Below, piece by piece: positions 18,570-26,669 of a stretch of DNA of 59,564 nucleotides. Within the stretch, counting starts at the first letter, position 1. Each line of letters begins with the position of its first letter. The DNA lies in assembly GCA_947498765.1 (NCBI GenBank), contig CANMLG010000042.1:1-59564 (forward strand), written 5' to 3'. Source of the stretch: an uncultured Aquimarina sp. (GTDB lineage: Bacteria; Bacteroidota; Bacteroidia; Flavobacteriales; Flavobacteriaceae). The notes under the pieces were generated by a model. The model saw only the letters and a program-made list of their open reading frames with translations. It did no database searches and was not told the DNA's origin. The position numbers were made by a program, and so were the translations under genes.

Positions 18570-19422
18570 TCAATACGGGTACATACAAGTTATACAAGCA
18601 GGACTTTATACAAGTATTCAAGATAAAGGTAGGTTTGGTTATTTTTCAGAAGGAATTCCGATAGCAGGTTGTATGGATAGCCTTTCGGCAGAAAGAGCTA
18701 ATATGTTGGTGGGTAATACGAATGAGGAAGCACTTATTGAATGGTCAGTATTACCACCAAAATTAAAATTTTTAGCGCCAACGTATATTGCGTGTACAGG
18801 AGTTACTGCTAATATTTTTATAAATACTATTAAAGTAGATAATACAGCGGCGTGTATTTATATACCTGCAAATGCTACACTAAGCTTAAAACCTATAGAG
18901 CATGGAGTTTATGGGTATATAGCTATCAAAGGCGGTATTAAAACCCCTAAAGTATTAGCTAGTCGCTCATGGTTTTCGGGAGTTACTAGTGATGCCGTTT
19001 TTAAAAAAGGAATACAAATTCCTTATGTTCCTTCTCATAAAAAATACCAACATCATTGTAAATTAACTTCGATATTACCAAGCAAGGTTTCCATATTGGA
19101 AGTATATAGAGGACCAGAATATGATTTGTTGACTAAGCAGCAGCAAAATAAATTGATGTTGCAAAAATTTAGTGTAAGTCAGTTGCGTGACCGAATGGGA
19201 ATACAACTATCGGAAACTTTTGAGGAGCATGAAACATCTATTTTATCGTCACCCATATTACCAGGTACAATACAATGGGTGCCAAGTGGGAAATTAATTG
19301 CATTAATGCGTAATGCGCAAACTATTGGGGGCTATCCAAGGTTATTACAACTCACTGAAGAAGCAATTTCCACAATTGCTCAACTAAATAATAATGTTTC
19401 ATTTAGTTTTGCTTTAGTATAG
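18562..19422 (+). CDS. pxpC: 5-oxoprolinase subunit C
   Basis: Biotin-independent carboxyltransferase-like subunit that with PxpB forms the catalytic 5-oxoprolinase core. The family starts close to the motif seen here as VIQAGLYTSIQDKGRFG. No ATG is available upstream of it, and the TTG at 18562, overlapping the pxpB stop by 8 bp, gives the best family alignment; a TTG at 18535 is the alternative. Other conserved parts are GIPIAGCMDSLSAERANMLVGN, KGGIKTPKVLASRSW, RDRMGIQL and the near-C-terminal GGYPRL. Completes the operon. Confidence 0.92.
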   Translation: MTDQYGYIQVIQAGLYTSIQDKGRFGYFSEGIPIAGCMDSLSAERANMLVGNTNEEALIEWSVLPPKLKFLAPTYIACTGVTANIFINTIKVDNTAACIYIPANATLSLKPIEHGVYGYIAIKGGIKTPKVLASRSWFSGVTSDAVFKKGIQIPYVPSHKKYQHHCKLTSILPSKVSILEVYRGPEYDLLTKQQQNKLMLQKFSVSQLRDRMGIQLSETFEEHETSILSSPILPGTIQWVPSGKLIALMRNAQTIGGYPRLLQLTEEAISTIAQLNNNVSFSFALV

Positions 19423-19434
19423 AAATAGATATTC

Positions 19435-20193
19435 CTAATTAGAAAGCTCTCTTAAAAATTGTTTAACAGCAGTCCAATAAGCTTCATTTCCATTTTTTGT
19501 ACTCCATAAAGCTTTAGATCCATGAAAACCTTTTGTTTCTGGTATAAAATTGAATTTATTTTTTGAAGGAATATTGTTAAAAATAGGTTGTAGCTTTTTT
19601 GCTTCTGATTTTGATGAAGTTATAAATGCTGGACAAGTAATAGCGGAAGCGTATTCAGCTATAGTTTTGTCTTTAATTTTAAAATATTCACCCGGAGAAA
19701 AAGCCAAAACGCCTGTAAGTTTATCCGAATTTTTACTAGCAATATATAATGCTAATGAAGCTGAATAAGAGCTTCCCCAAAGGATAGTTGAAGTTGCTTT
19801 TAAGTCATTAGATAAAAATTCAAGAGCAGCTTCAATATCAGGTAAGGCATTTATATATTTAGTAGGCTTATTTTTGTTTTTGGCAGCTTTATGAGTTTCA
19901 TTTGGGATGTTTTTAGCACTTAAACCAGACCGTTGATCAATGGCTAAGCAATTGTATCCCATTCCGTTTAATTGAACTGCAATTTCTCTATAAGAACCTC
20001 TACTATAAAGCGCTTGATGGCATAGTAAAATGTACGGTGCTTTTTTATTAGTACTCATATACAAATCAGCAGTTATGTTTACTTCATCTTTAGAAGGAAA
20101 TTGAATTGTTTTTCCTTTAAAAGAGACATTTTGAGATAAACAATTAATAATACCTAAAAAATAACTTATTACAACAATTGATAAAGATTTCAT
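19435..20193 (-). CDS. Secreted alpha/beta hydrolase
   Basis: 252-aa alpha/beta-hydrolase-fold protein with an N-terminal signal peptide (residues 1-22), so it probably acts in the periplasm. Nucleophile elbow GSSYSAS, oxyanion region LLCHQALYSRGSYR, and a C-terminal GFHGSKALW supplying the catalytic His. Likely a carboxylesterase, lipase or dienelactone hydrolase-like enzyme; the substrate cannot be read from sequence. Convergent with pxpC and 12 bp from its stop. Confidence 0.85.
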   Translation of the reverse strand: MKSLSIVVISYFLGIINCLSQNVSFKGKTIQFPSKDEVNITADLYMSTNKKAPYILLCHQALYSRGSYREIAVQLNGMGYNCLAIDQRSGLSAKNIPNETHKAAKNKNKPTKYINALPDIEAALEFLSNDLKATSTILWGSSYSASLALYIASKNSDKLTGVLAFSPGEYFKIKDKTIAEYASAITCPAFITSSKSEAKKLQPIFNNIPSKNKFNFIPETKGFHGSKALWSTKNGNEAYWTAVKQFLRELSN

Positions 20194-20264
20194 ACTACTA
20201 GTGAATTAGATTAAACCAAAAAAACAAGACGTATATTAATTGTCGTAAATTATAAATGAGCTTA

Positions 20265-22463
20265 CTATAATACTAGTAATCCATTTTCTCTTAGTTTTAA
20301 AATAGGTTTAGAAAACCAGAATAATTCAAAGTTTTCAAAATTAGTTTCATAATTAGCTTTAAGTTGAGCAAATGAAAGTTGCTTTTCGTTATTTGGTTTC
20401 AATTGTTCTAAAATAGATACTAGCCAATTTCCTTGTAGTTTATTTACTGTTATTTGAAAAGCTTCGGTGCGATCATGAAAATTCATTTGTAATAAATGAA
20501 AACTTTTCCCTTTTTTGGATTTAGTTTTTTCGGAAGTAATTGGGGTATTGCCTAACCATACAATTTTTGCTGTAGGTTTACTACTTAATTCAATGGGTGT
20601 TTCTAGACAACTTTCAATAAAAAAAGGAGCTATAGTAGTAGCTGGAATTTTAAAATCGAACCAATCTTGTAAAGGAAAATCAAAAGCAATACCATGCATG
20701 TAATTAAATAATGATTTTTTTAAACCATAACTAAATTTAGAATGATCAATTCCGGTATGATCGGTAAAATTAATATCATTATTAGCAAAAGTAATTGTAT
20801 TATAATGTGGGGTTATGTTATATTCTGAAGGTGCAATACCAACTGGGCTATGAGCTGTTAACGCAAATTGATGCCAAAAACCTGATTGTAATATACCCAA
20901 TTCAAATAATTGACGGACCATTTCAAGGCTATCCACGGTTTCTTGAACTGTTTGGGTGGGATAACCATACATTAAATAGGAATGTACCATAATGTTGGCT
21001 TCAGTAAAATTACGTGTTACTTGGGCTACTTGTTCCACTGTTACGCCTTTGTCAATTAATTTTAGTAATCGGTCAGAAGCCACTTCCAAACCACCTGAAA
21101 CAGCAATACAACCAGAAGCTTTTAAAAGTAAACAAAGATCCTTAGTAAAGTTTTTTTCAAAGCGGATATTGGTCCACCAGGTAACAACAAGCTTACGTTT
21201 TATAATTTCGAGAGCAACAGCTTTCATAAGGGCAGGAGGAGCAGCTTCATCTACAAAATGAAATCCATTTTCATTAGTTTGGGCTATAAGTTCCTCCATA
21301 CGATCAACCAATAGCTTTGCTGCAACGGGTTCGTAAATCTTGATATAATCTAATGAAATATCACAAAAAGTACATTTACCCCAATAGCACCCGTGTGCCA
21401 TAGTTAATTTGTTCCAACGACCATCGCTCCAAAGGCTATGCATTGGATTAGCAATTTCAATAACAGAAATGTAATTTTTAAGTAAAAGATCAGAGTAATC
21501 AGGAGTACCTATATCTGCTTGTTTATAATCCGTTCTTTTAGTATTATTTTTATAGACTACTTTTCCTTCTTGTAAAAGAAATGTACGTTTAAGTTCTAAA
21601 TCAGGTGAATTAATTTTATTATTAGTAATAGAATCGTATAGTAACTCTATAGGGAGTTCGCCATCATCCAAGGTAATGTAATCAAAAAACTCAAAAACGC
21701 GAGGGTCGGACAATGAGCGCAATTCGGTATTAGGAAATCCACCCCCCATAGAAATTGCAATTTTTGGATACTGTTGTTTTATAAACTGTGCGCAGCGGAA
21801 GGCGCTATACAAATTACCAGGAAAAGGAACTGATATGCAAACCCATTTAGGACTTATTTTTTGTAATTGTTGATCAAGAATTTCTAATGTTATTTGATCA
21901 ATATAGGTGTGTTCGTTTTGTAGGGAATGATATAATTCATCAAAGGAGTTAGCACTTTGTCCTAAACGTTCCGCGTAACGACTAAATCCAAAATTAGGAT
22001 CGATACATTCTATGATAAAATCAGATAAATCTTCTAAATACAAGGTAGCTAAATGTTTGGCTTTATCTTGCATGCCCATATTTCCAAAAGCCCATTCCAT
22101 ATCATCTAATTGATCAAAACGAGAGGCCTCGGGTAAAAAGTTTTCAGTACATAGTTGTCTTGCAAATGTTGGATTTTTTCCCTGTAAAAAAGTGATTACA
22201 TTATCAATAGTTTTAAGGTAATCATCTTTTAAGGCATATATTCTTTGAGCGTTATCCGAAGTTATGTAGTTATTACTAGAAGCGTACTCAAATATAGCTG
22301 TAAAACATTTTTTAGTGAATAAAGCTAAAATTACCTCAATTCCTAAATCCATCTGAAAAGCACTAATATTTTTAGTGTTAAGAAAGCCTTTAATATAAGC
22401 AGTAGCAGGATAAGGAGTGTTTAATTGAGTAAACGGAGGTGTTATGAGTAGGATATCTTTCAA
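20265..22463 (-). CDS. B12-binding radical SAM protein
   Basis: 732-aa enzyme with an N-terminal cobalamin-binding-like domain (about residues 1-300, opening LLITPPFTQLNTPYPATAYI) and a radical SAM domain (about 340-580). The cluster motif is GCYWGKCTFCD, that is C-X4-C-X2-C instead of the common C-X3-C-X2-C. SAM-binding GG-type strands (VSGGLEVASDRLL) are present. Such proteins typically methylate or rearrange unactivated carbons. A C-terminal extension of about 130 aa is not recognised. It is monocistronic, so no substrate is implied by neighbours. Confidence 0.88.
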   Translation of the reverse strand: MKDILLITPPFTQLNTPYPATAYIKGFLNTKNISAFQMDLGIEVILALFTKKCFTAIFEYASSNNYITSDNAQRIYALKDDYLKTIDNVITFLQGKNPTFARQLCTENFLPEASRFDQLDDMEWAFGNMGMQDKAKHLATLYLEDLSDFIIECIDPNFGFSRYAERLGQSANSFDELYHSLQNEHTYIDQITLEILDQQLQKISPKWVCISVPFPGNLYSAFRCAQFIKQQYPKIAISMGGGFPNTELRSLSDPRVFEFFDYITLDDGELPIELLYDSITNNKINSPDLELKRTFLLQEGKVVYKNNTKRTDYKQADIGTPDYSDLLLKNYISVIEIANPMHSLWSDGRWNKLTMAHGCYWGKCTFCDISLDYIKIYEPVAAKLLVDRMEELIAQTNENGFHFVDEAAPPALMKAVALEIIKRKLVVTWWTNIRFEKNFTKDLCLLLKASGCIAVSGGLEVASDRLLKLIDKGVTVEQVAQVTRNFTEANIMVHSYLMYGYPTQTVQETVDSLEMVRQLFELGILQSGFWHQFALTAHSPVGIAPSEYNITPHYNTITFANNDINFTDHTGIDHSKFSYGLKKSLFNYMHGIAFDFPLQDWFDFKIPATTIAPFFIESCLETPIELSSKPTAKIVWLGNTPITSEKTKSKKGKSFHLLQMNFHDRTEAFQITVNKLQGNWLVSILEQLKPNNEKQLSFAQLKANYETNFENFELFWFSKPILKLRENGLLVL

Positions 22464-22795
22464 TATAAGTGATTTTGGATAATAACAAATATAAATGAAA
22501 GTAGAGGTGTTTTTTTATTATTCTAAGTTTTTAAAATTAATTACTAGGTAATTTTAAATCCAGTTCTATATTAGAAAATCTATTCCATTTTATAATCTAT
22601 AGCAAATACTGTTGTAAACTATATTTTTAATTTAACTGTAACAATACTATGTTGCAATTAAAAAAAACTAGTATGTATTACATATCAAAGATTCATAACG
22701 AAGTCTTAATGTATAATCTAGTTTTAAATAGGATTAAAATAAAAATCGAGTAAGCAGTATGCTTACTCGATTCATAAACTAAATTTAAAAAAGTA
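22464..22795. other. Intergenic, 332 bp, mostly AT-rich
   Basis: Contains the terminator of the acyl-CoA dehydrogenase operon (listed separately) and otherwise only AT-rich sequence that must hold the promoter of the radical SAM gene. No other structure seen. Confidence 0.5.
22745..22771 (-). terminator. Rho-independent terminator of the beta-oxidation operon
   Basis: Perfect 12-bp stem ATCGAGTAAGCA/TGCTTACTCGAT around a 3-nt loop. It is followed on the minus strand by a T-rich run and lies just past the acyl-CoA dehydrogenase stop. Confidence 0.9.
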
Positions 22796-24595
22796 CTAAA
22801 AACAGTATTTATTTTCAGCGGTAACCTTATCAGCAATAATATTACGTAAGGCTACTACATTAGGCATATTTTGATATTTGGTAAAACGCTTTAATCCCAT
22901 AAGCATCATGCGTTGTTCATCACCTTCAGCAAAACTAGCAATACCTTCTTTAGCTTTACTAGTAATATCTTCAATGGCATTAAATAGATATAGTTGAGTC
23001 ATAGCAATTTGAGCTTTTTGAGACTCCTCACCAAAACGTTTTACATTTTTTTCAGTTCTTAAAATAGCAGATTCTGTCATGTATATTTCGATCAGAATAT
23101 CACTTGCAGCTAAAAGTAATTGTTGATGTTCTTCTAACTGAGGGCCAAATTTTTGTACAGCACTACCAGCAACCATTAAGAATACCTTTTTTAGTTTAGC
23201 TAGAATAGCCTTTTCTTCAGAAAGTACTTCAGAATAATCAGGGGTGTCAAAAGAAGGAATACCAGTTAATTCATCTGCTACAGCCATAGCGGGACCTAAT
23301 AAATCAACATGTCCTTTCATCGCTTTTTTAACTAACATACCTACACAAAGCATGCGGTTAATTTCGTTAGTCCCTTCGTAAATACGAGATATACGAGCAT
23401 CTCTCCATGCAGACTCCATCGGAGTATCGGCAGAGAATCCCATACCGCCGTATATTTGAATTCCTTCATCAGAACAGTTTTGAACATCTTCAGAAACAGC
23501 AACTTTAAGTATAGAACATTCAATAGCATATTCTTCAACTCCTTTTAATTCTGCTTCTTGATGCGAATTTCCAGAAGCTTCACGAATAGCAATACGATCT
23601 TCGATATTTTTAGCAGCTCGGTATGATGCTGATTCACCAGCATAACAGTTAGTTGCCATTTCGGCTATTTTTTTACGAATAGCGCCAAATTGAATAATAG
23701 GTGTTTTAAACTGAATACGTTCGGCAGCATAATTTACACCGCTAGTAATTACTCTACGTTGAGCATCTAAACAAGCAGCGGCTAATTTGATACGACCAAC
23801 ATTCAAAGCATTCATGGCAATTTTAAACCCATTCCCTCTTTCCGAAAGCATATTTTCGGCAGGGACCTTGGTATCACTAAAAAATACCTGTCGGGTAGAG
23901 GAAGAATGAATTCCTAATTTATGTTCTTCTTCCCCCATGGTAATACCATTACTAGGATCATTTTCAACAATAAATCCAGTAATATTTTTATCATCTTCAA
24001 TACGTGCAAAAACTATGAATACATTACAGAAGCCTGCGTTTGAAATCCACATTTTTTGTCCCGAGATACTATATGATTTTCCATCATCACTTAACACCGC
24101 TTTTGTTTTACCACTATTGGCATCAGATCCTGCACCTGGTTCTGTTAAACAATAAGCACCAAACCATTCGCCAGTAGCTAGCTTTGGAACGTATTTTTTA
24201 CGTTGTTCTTCGGTACCGTATAAGGTAATGGGCATAGTACCAATACCTGTGTGTGCACCAAAAGCAGTACCTATTGATCCTGTAGCTCCAGAGATATAAT
24301 CACATACCAACATGGTAGAAACAAATCCCATTCCAAGACCATCATATTTTTCTGGTACAGCAACCCCTAAAAATCCAAGTTCTCCTGCTTTACGCATAAC
24401 TTCTTCAGTAAGGGCATAGTCTTTCTTTTCAAAACGATCTTTATGCGGCCAAACCTCACGATCTACAAATTCTGTGACCGCTTCTTTCATCATTTTTTGT
24501 TCCTCCGAAAAATCTTCAGGAGTAAACACATCTTCACATTTTGTTTCTTTAACAAGGAATTGTCCTCCTCGTAATATGTCTTTTTCTGTTTCCAT
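22796..24595 (-). CDS. Acyl-CoA dehydrogenase (long, VLCAD-like)
   Basis: First oxidation step of fatty-acid beta-oxidation: FAD-dependent dehydrogenation of acyl-CoA. 599 aa, longer than the usual 380 because of a C-terminal extension domain (about residues 430-599), as in very-long-chain enzymes. Motifs: CLTEPGAGSDANSG, SGQKMWISNAGF, IQIYGGMGFSADTPMES, and ARISRIYEGTNEINRML, where the family's catalytic Glu lies. Last gene of the operon running from the MarR regulator. No ETF genes are in the window. Confidence 0.95.
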   Translation of the reverse strand: METEKDILRGGQFLVKETKCEDVFTPEDFSEEQKMMKEAVTEFVDREVWPHKDRFEKKDYALTEEVMRKAGELGFLGVAVPEKYDGLGMGFVSTMLVCDYISGATGSIGTAFGAHTGIGTMPITLYGTEEQRKKYVPKLATGEWFGAYCLTEPGAGSDANSGKTKAVLSDDGKSYSISGQKMWISNAGFCNVFIVFARIEDDKNITGFIVENDPSNGITMGEEEHKLGIHSSSTRQVFFSDTKVPAENMLSERGNGFKIAMNALNVGRIKLAAACLDAQRRVITSGVNYAAERIQFKTPIIQFGAIRKKIAEMATNCYAGESASYRAAKNIEDRIAIREASGNSHQEAELKGVEEYAIECSILKVAVSEDVQNCSDEGIQIYGGMGFSADTPMESAWRDARISRIYEGTNEINRMLCVGMLVKKAMKGHVDLLGPAMAVADELTGIPSFDTPDYSEVLSEEKAILAKLKKVFLMVAGSAVQKFGPQLEEHQQLLLAASDILIEIYMTESAILRTEKNVKRFGEESQKAQIAMTQLYLFNAIEDITSKAKEGIASFAEGDEQRMMLMGLKRFTKYQNMPNVVALRNIIADKVTAENKYCF

Positions 24596-24597
24596 AA

Positions 24598-25017
24598 AAT
24601 ATTTTAAATTTTAAATTTTAAATGTTGAATTATAAATTTTGCTGAGAAGTTTTTACAATTTTAGTAAGAATACTTATTAAGTGATTAACTTCATTCAAAT
24701 GCGTATCAACATTAGTGTTTGTTAAATTTGATTTATTCAATAATTGCAACCAATATTTAGTTTCTCTAGCCTCCTTTGATGCTATGGACATTTTGTAAAT
24801 AAAATCTTTTTTTGAAAATCCAGCAGTAGCTTCTTGAATATTAGCTCCAATACTAGTGCCACTTCTCAACAATTGTTTTGAAATAATAAATTCCTTTTCA
24901 ATATTTAAAATTCTATACAGCTCAATAATTTTAAGTGCAAATTCAAAACTTTTATCAACGACGATGTTTCCTCTTTCCATTAAAAATTTAACATTTAAAA
25001 TTTAGCATTTAGAATAA
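24598..25017. repeat. Inverted-repeat-bounded cassette around the first four-helix-bundle gene
   Basis: Left arm 24598-24640 and right arm 24981-25017 are imperfect inverted repeats built from ATTTAAAATTT/AAATTTTAAAT units, with ACATTTAAAATTTA shared exactly. They frame only the four-helix-bundle gene and fill nearly all the space between the thiolase and acyl-CoA dehydrogenase genes. In RNA they would form a long hairpin with the gene in its loop. Confidence 0.6.
24630..24980 (-). CDS. Four-helix-bundle protein (23S rRNA intervening-sequence family), copy 1
   Basis: 116-aa protein of the S23/TIGR02436 family, known from ORFs inside bacterial 23S rRNA intervening sequences and also found at chromosomal sites like this. 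Family core: FEFALKIIELYR, LLRSGTSIGANIQEATAGFSKKDF and ASKEARETKYWLQLL. It forms a four-helix bundle and homopentamers; its cellular role is unknown. It is inserted between acyl-CoA dehydrogenase and thiolase genes and flanked by imperfect inverted repeats. It has no evident metabolic connection to them. Confidence 0.9.
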   Translation of the reverse strand: MERGNIVVDKSFEFALKIIELYRILNIEKEFIISKQLLRSGTSIGANIQEATAGFSKKDFIYKMSIASKEARETKYWLQLLNKSNLTNTNVDTHLNEVNHLISILTKIVKTSQQNL

Positions 25018-26208
25018 TTAAGAAAGAAACTCAAATATCCCACAGGCACCTTGTCCTGTACCTACACACATAGTTACTGCACCGTATTTACCTTGCATGT
25101 TTTGTTTACGCATTTCATCAAATAATTGTACCGAAAGTTTTGCTCCAGTACAACCTAGTGGATGCCCTAATGCAATGGCTCCACCATTTACGTTTACAAT
25201 ATCTTTATTGAGACCAAGTTCTCTCACTACAGCTAAGGATTGAGAGGCAAAGGCTTCGTTTAATTCAATTAATGATAAATCATCTTGTTTTAAACCGGCT
25301 TGTTTTAATGCTTTTGGAATGGCTTTTACTGGGCCAATCCCCATAATTCTGGGTTCAACTCCAGCAGCTGCATAGTTTACTAAACGGGCAATAGGTTCTA
25401 GGTTAAGTTCCTTTACCATATCCTCACTCATTACCATTACAAATGCAGCACCATCACTCATTTGTGATGAGTTACCAGCAGTAACACTTCCGCCTTGAGC
25501 AAAAACAGGACGCAATTTAGCAAGGATTTCCAGACTAGTTCCTTTACGAGGACCTTCATCTTTAGTAACCGTATAGGATTTAGAGGCCTTTTTACCATTT
25601 TCATCTACATATACCTGTTCCACATTTATGGGTACAATTTGATCTTGAAAACGATTTTCGGCTTGTGCCTTCAAGGCTTTCATATGTGAATTATAAGCAA
25701 ATTCATCTTGATCCTCTCGTGATACTTTGAATTGGTTAGCAACAGCTTCGGCCGTATTTCCCATTCCCCAGTAATAATCCTCATGGCCCGATTGTGCAAT
25801 GTCATAATTCAATTCGGGTTTATTTCCTGTCATTGGAACAGAACTCATACTTTCGGCACCTCCGGCAATAATACAATCGGCCATTCCGGACTGAATTTTA
25901 GCGGTAGCAATACCAATAGTTTCAATTCCCGAAGAACAAAAACGATTTACAGTTACTCCAGGAACATCAATAATATCTAACCCCATTAAGGAGATTAACC
26001 GGGCCATATTTAGTCCTTGCGAACCTTCGGGCATGGCATTACCAACAATAACGTCGTCAATACGTTTTTTGTCTAATTGAGGTAATTCTTTCATCATGTG
26101 TTGAATGGTTTCTGCAGCCAATTCATCACTTCGCTTAAATCGGAAAACGCCTTTTGGTGCTTTTCCAACCGCTGTTCTATATGCTTTTACTATATATGCT
26201 TGTTTCAT
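25018..26208 (-). CDS. Acetyl-CoA C-acyltransferase (thiolase)
   Basis: Thiolytic step of beta-oxidation: 3-ketoacyl-CoA plus CoA gives acetyl-CoA and shortened acyl-CoA. 396 aa with the nucleophilic cysteine in [27 protein letters not shown], histidine in [17 protein letters not shown], and the second cysteine in [13 protein letters not shown]. Its presence between the dehydrogenase/hydratase fusion and the acyl-CoA dehydrogenase points to the degradative FadA role instead of acetoacetyl-CoA synthesis. Confidence 0.95.
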   Translation of the reverse strand: MKQAYIVKAYRTAVGKAPKGVFRFKRSDELAAETIQHMMKELPQLDKKRIDDVIVGNAMPEGSQGLNMARLISLMGLDIIDVPGVTVNRFCSSGIETIGIATAKIQSGMADCIIAGGAESMSSVPMTGNKPELNYDIAQSGHEDYYWGMGNTAEAVANQFKVSREDQDEFAYNSHMKALKAQAENRFQDQIVPINVEQVYVDENGKKASKSYTVTKDEGPRKGTSLEILAKLRPVFAQGGSVTAGNSSQMSDGAAFVMVMSEDMVKELNLEPIARLVNYAAAGVEPRIMGIGPVKAIPKALKQAGLKQDDLSLIELNEAFASQSLAVVRELGLNKDIVNVNGGAIALGHPLGCTGAKLSVQLFDEMRKQNMQGKYGAVTMCVGTGQGACGIFEFLS

Positions 26209-26220
26209 TTTTCATTTTTT

Positions 26221-26665
26221 TGACTTAGGACATTAAGACTTATGACCTACGATTATTTTAAGTTTTCCATAAAACGTGTTATCATTCCTTGAATAGCCTG
26301 AATTTTGTTTTCTAAATGACTAAAGGTTTCTTTTGAAATATAATTTACTTCATAAGAAATTATCAATTGTGTTTCCCATTCAAAGGCAGACCCTAGAGCT
26401 GTTTCTAGGTATTGTAAAAAATGTTTATTTGTTCCTTTACTCGTACCTTCAGCTATGTTTGAAGGAATAGAAATAGAACAACGTTGAATTTGACTAATTA
26501 ACGAATAGGTCTCAGACTTAGGAAATGTTCTTGTTATCGAATAAGTTTCCTTAACTAATTCAATTCCTTCTTTCCAAATTGTTAGCTTTCTAAAATTATG
26601 ATTAGTAGCCATAGGTATAATTGTATATTGTCTTAAATCTTATGTCAAAAAGTCTTATGTCAAAT
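26221..26665. repeat. Inverted-repeat-bounded cassette around the second four-helix-bundle gene
   Basis: The left arm (26221-26246, TGACTTAGGACATTAAGACTTA and following) and right arm (26630-26665, with TCTTATGTCAAA occurring twice in tandem) are imperfect inverted repeats made of GACTTA/TAAGTC-like words. Only the four-helix-bundle gene lies between them. The organisation matches the cassette at 24598-25017, although the repeat sequences are different. Confidence 0.55.
26253..26612 (-). CDS. Four-helix-bundle protein (23S rRNA intervening-sequence family), copy 2
   Basis: 119-aa second member of the S23/TIGR02436 family, only distantly similar to the first copy. Characteristic sequence: FRKLTIWKEGIELVKETY, SLISQIQRCSISIPSNIAEG and FLQYLETALGSAFEWETQL. 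It lies between the thiolase and the dehydrogenase/hydratase fusion gene, with its own flanking inverted repeats. That makes two independent insertions in one operon. Confidence 0.92.
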   Translation of the reverse strand: MATNHNFRKLTIWKEGIELVKETYSITRTFPKSETYSLISQIQRCSISIPSNIAEGTSKGTNKHFLQYLETALGSAFEWETQLIISYEVNYISKETFSHLENKIQAIQGMITRFMENLK

Positions 26666-26669
26666 ATTT

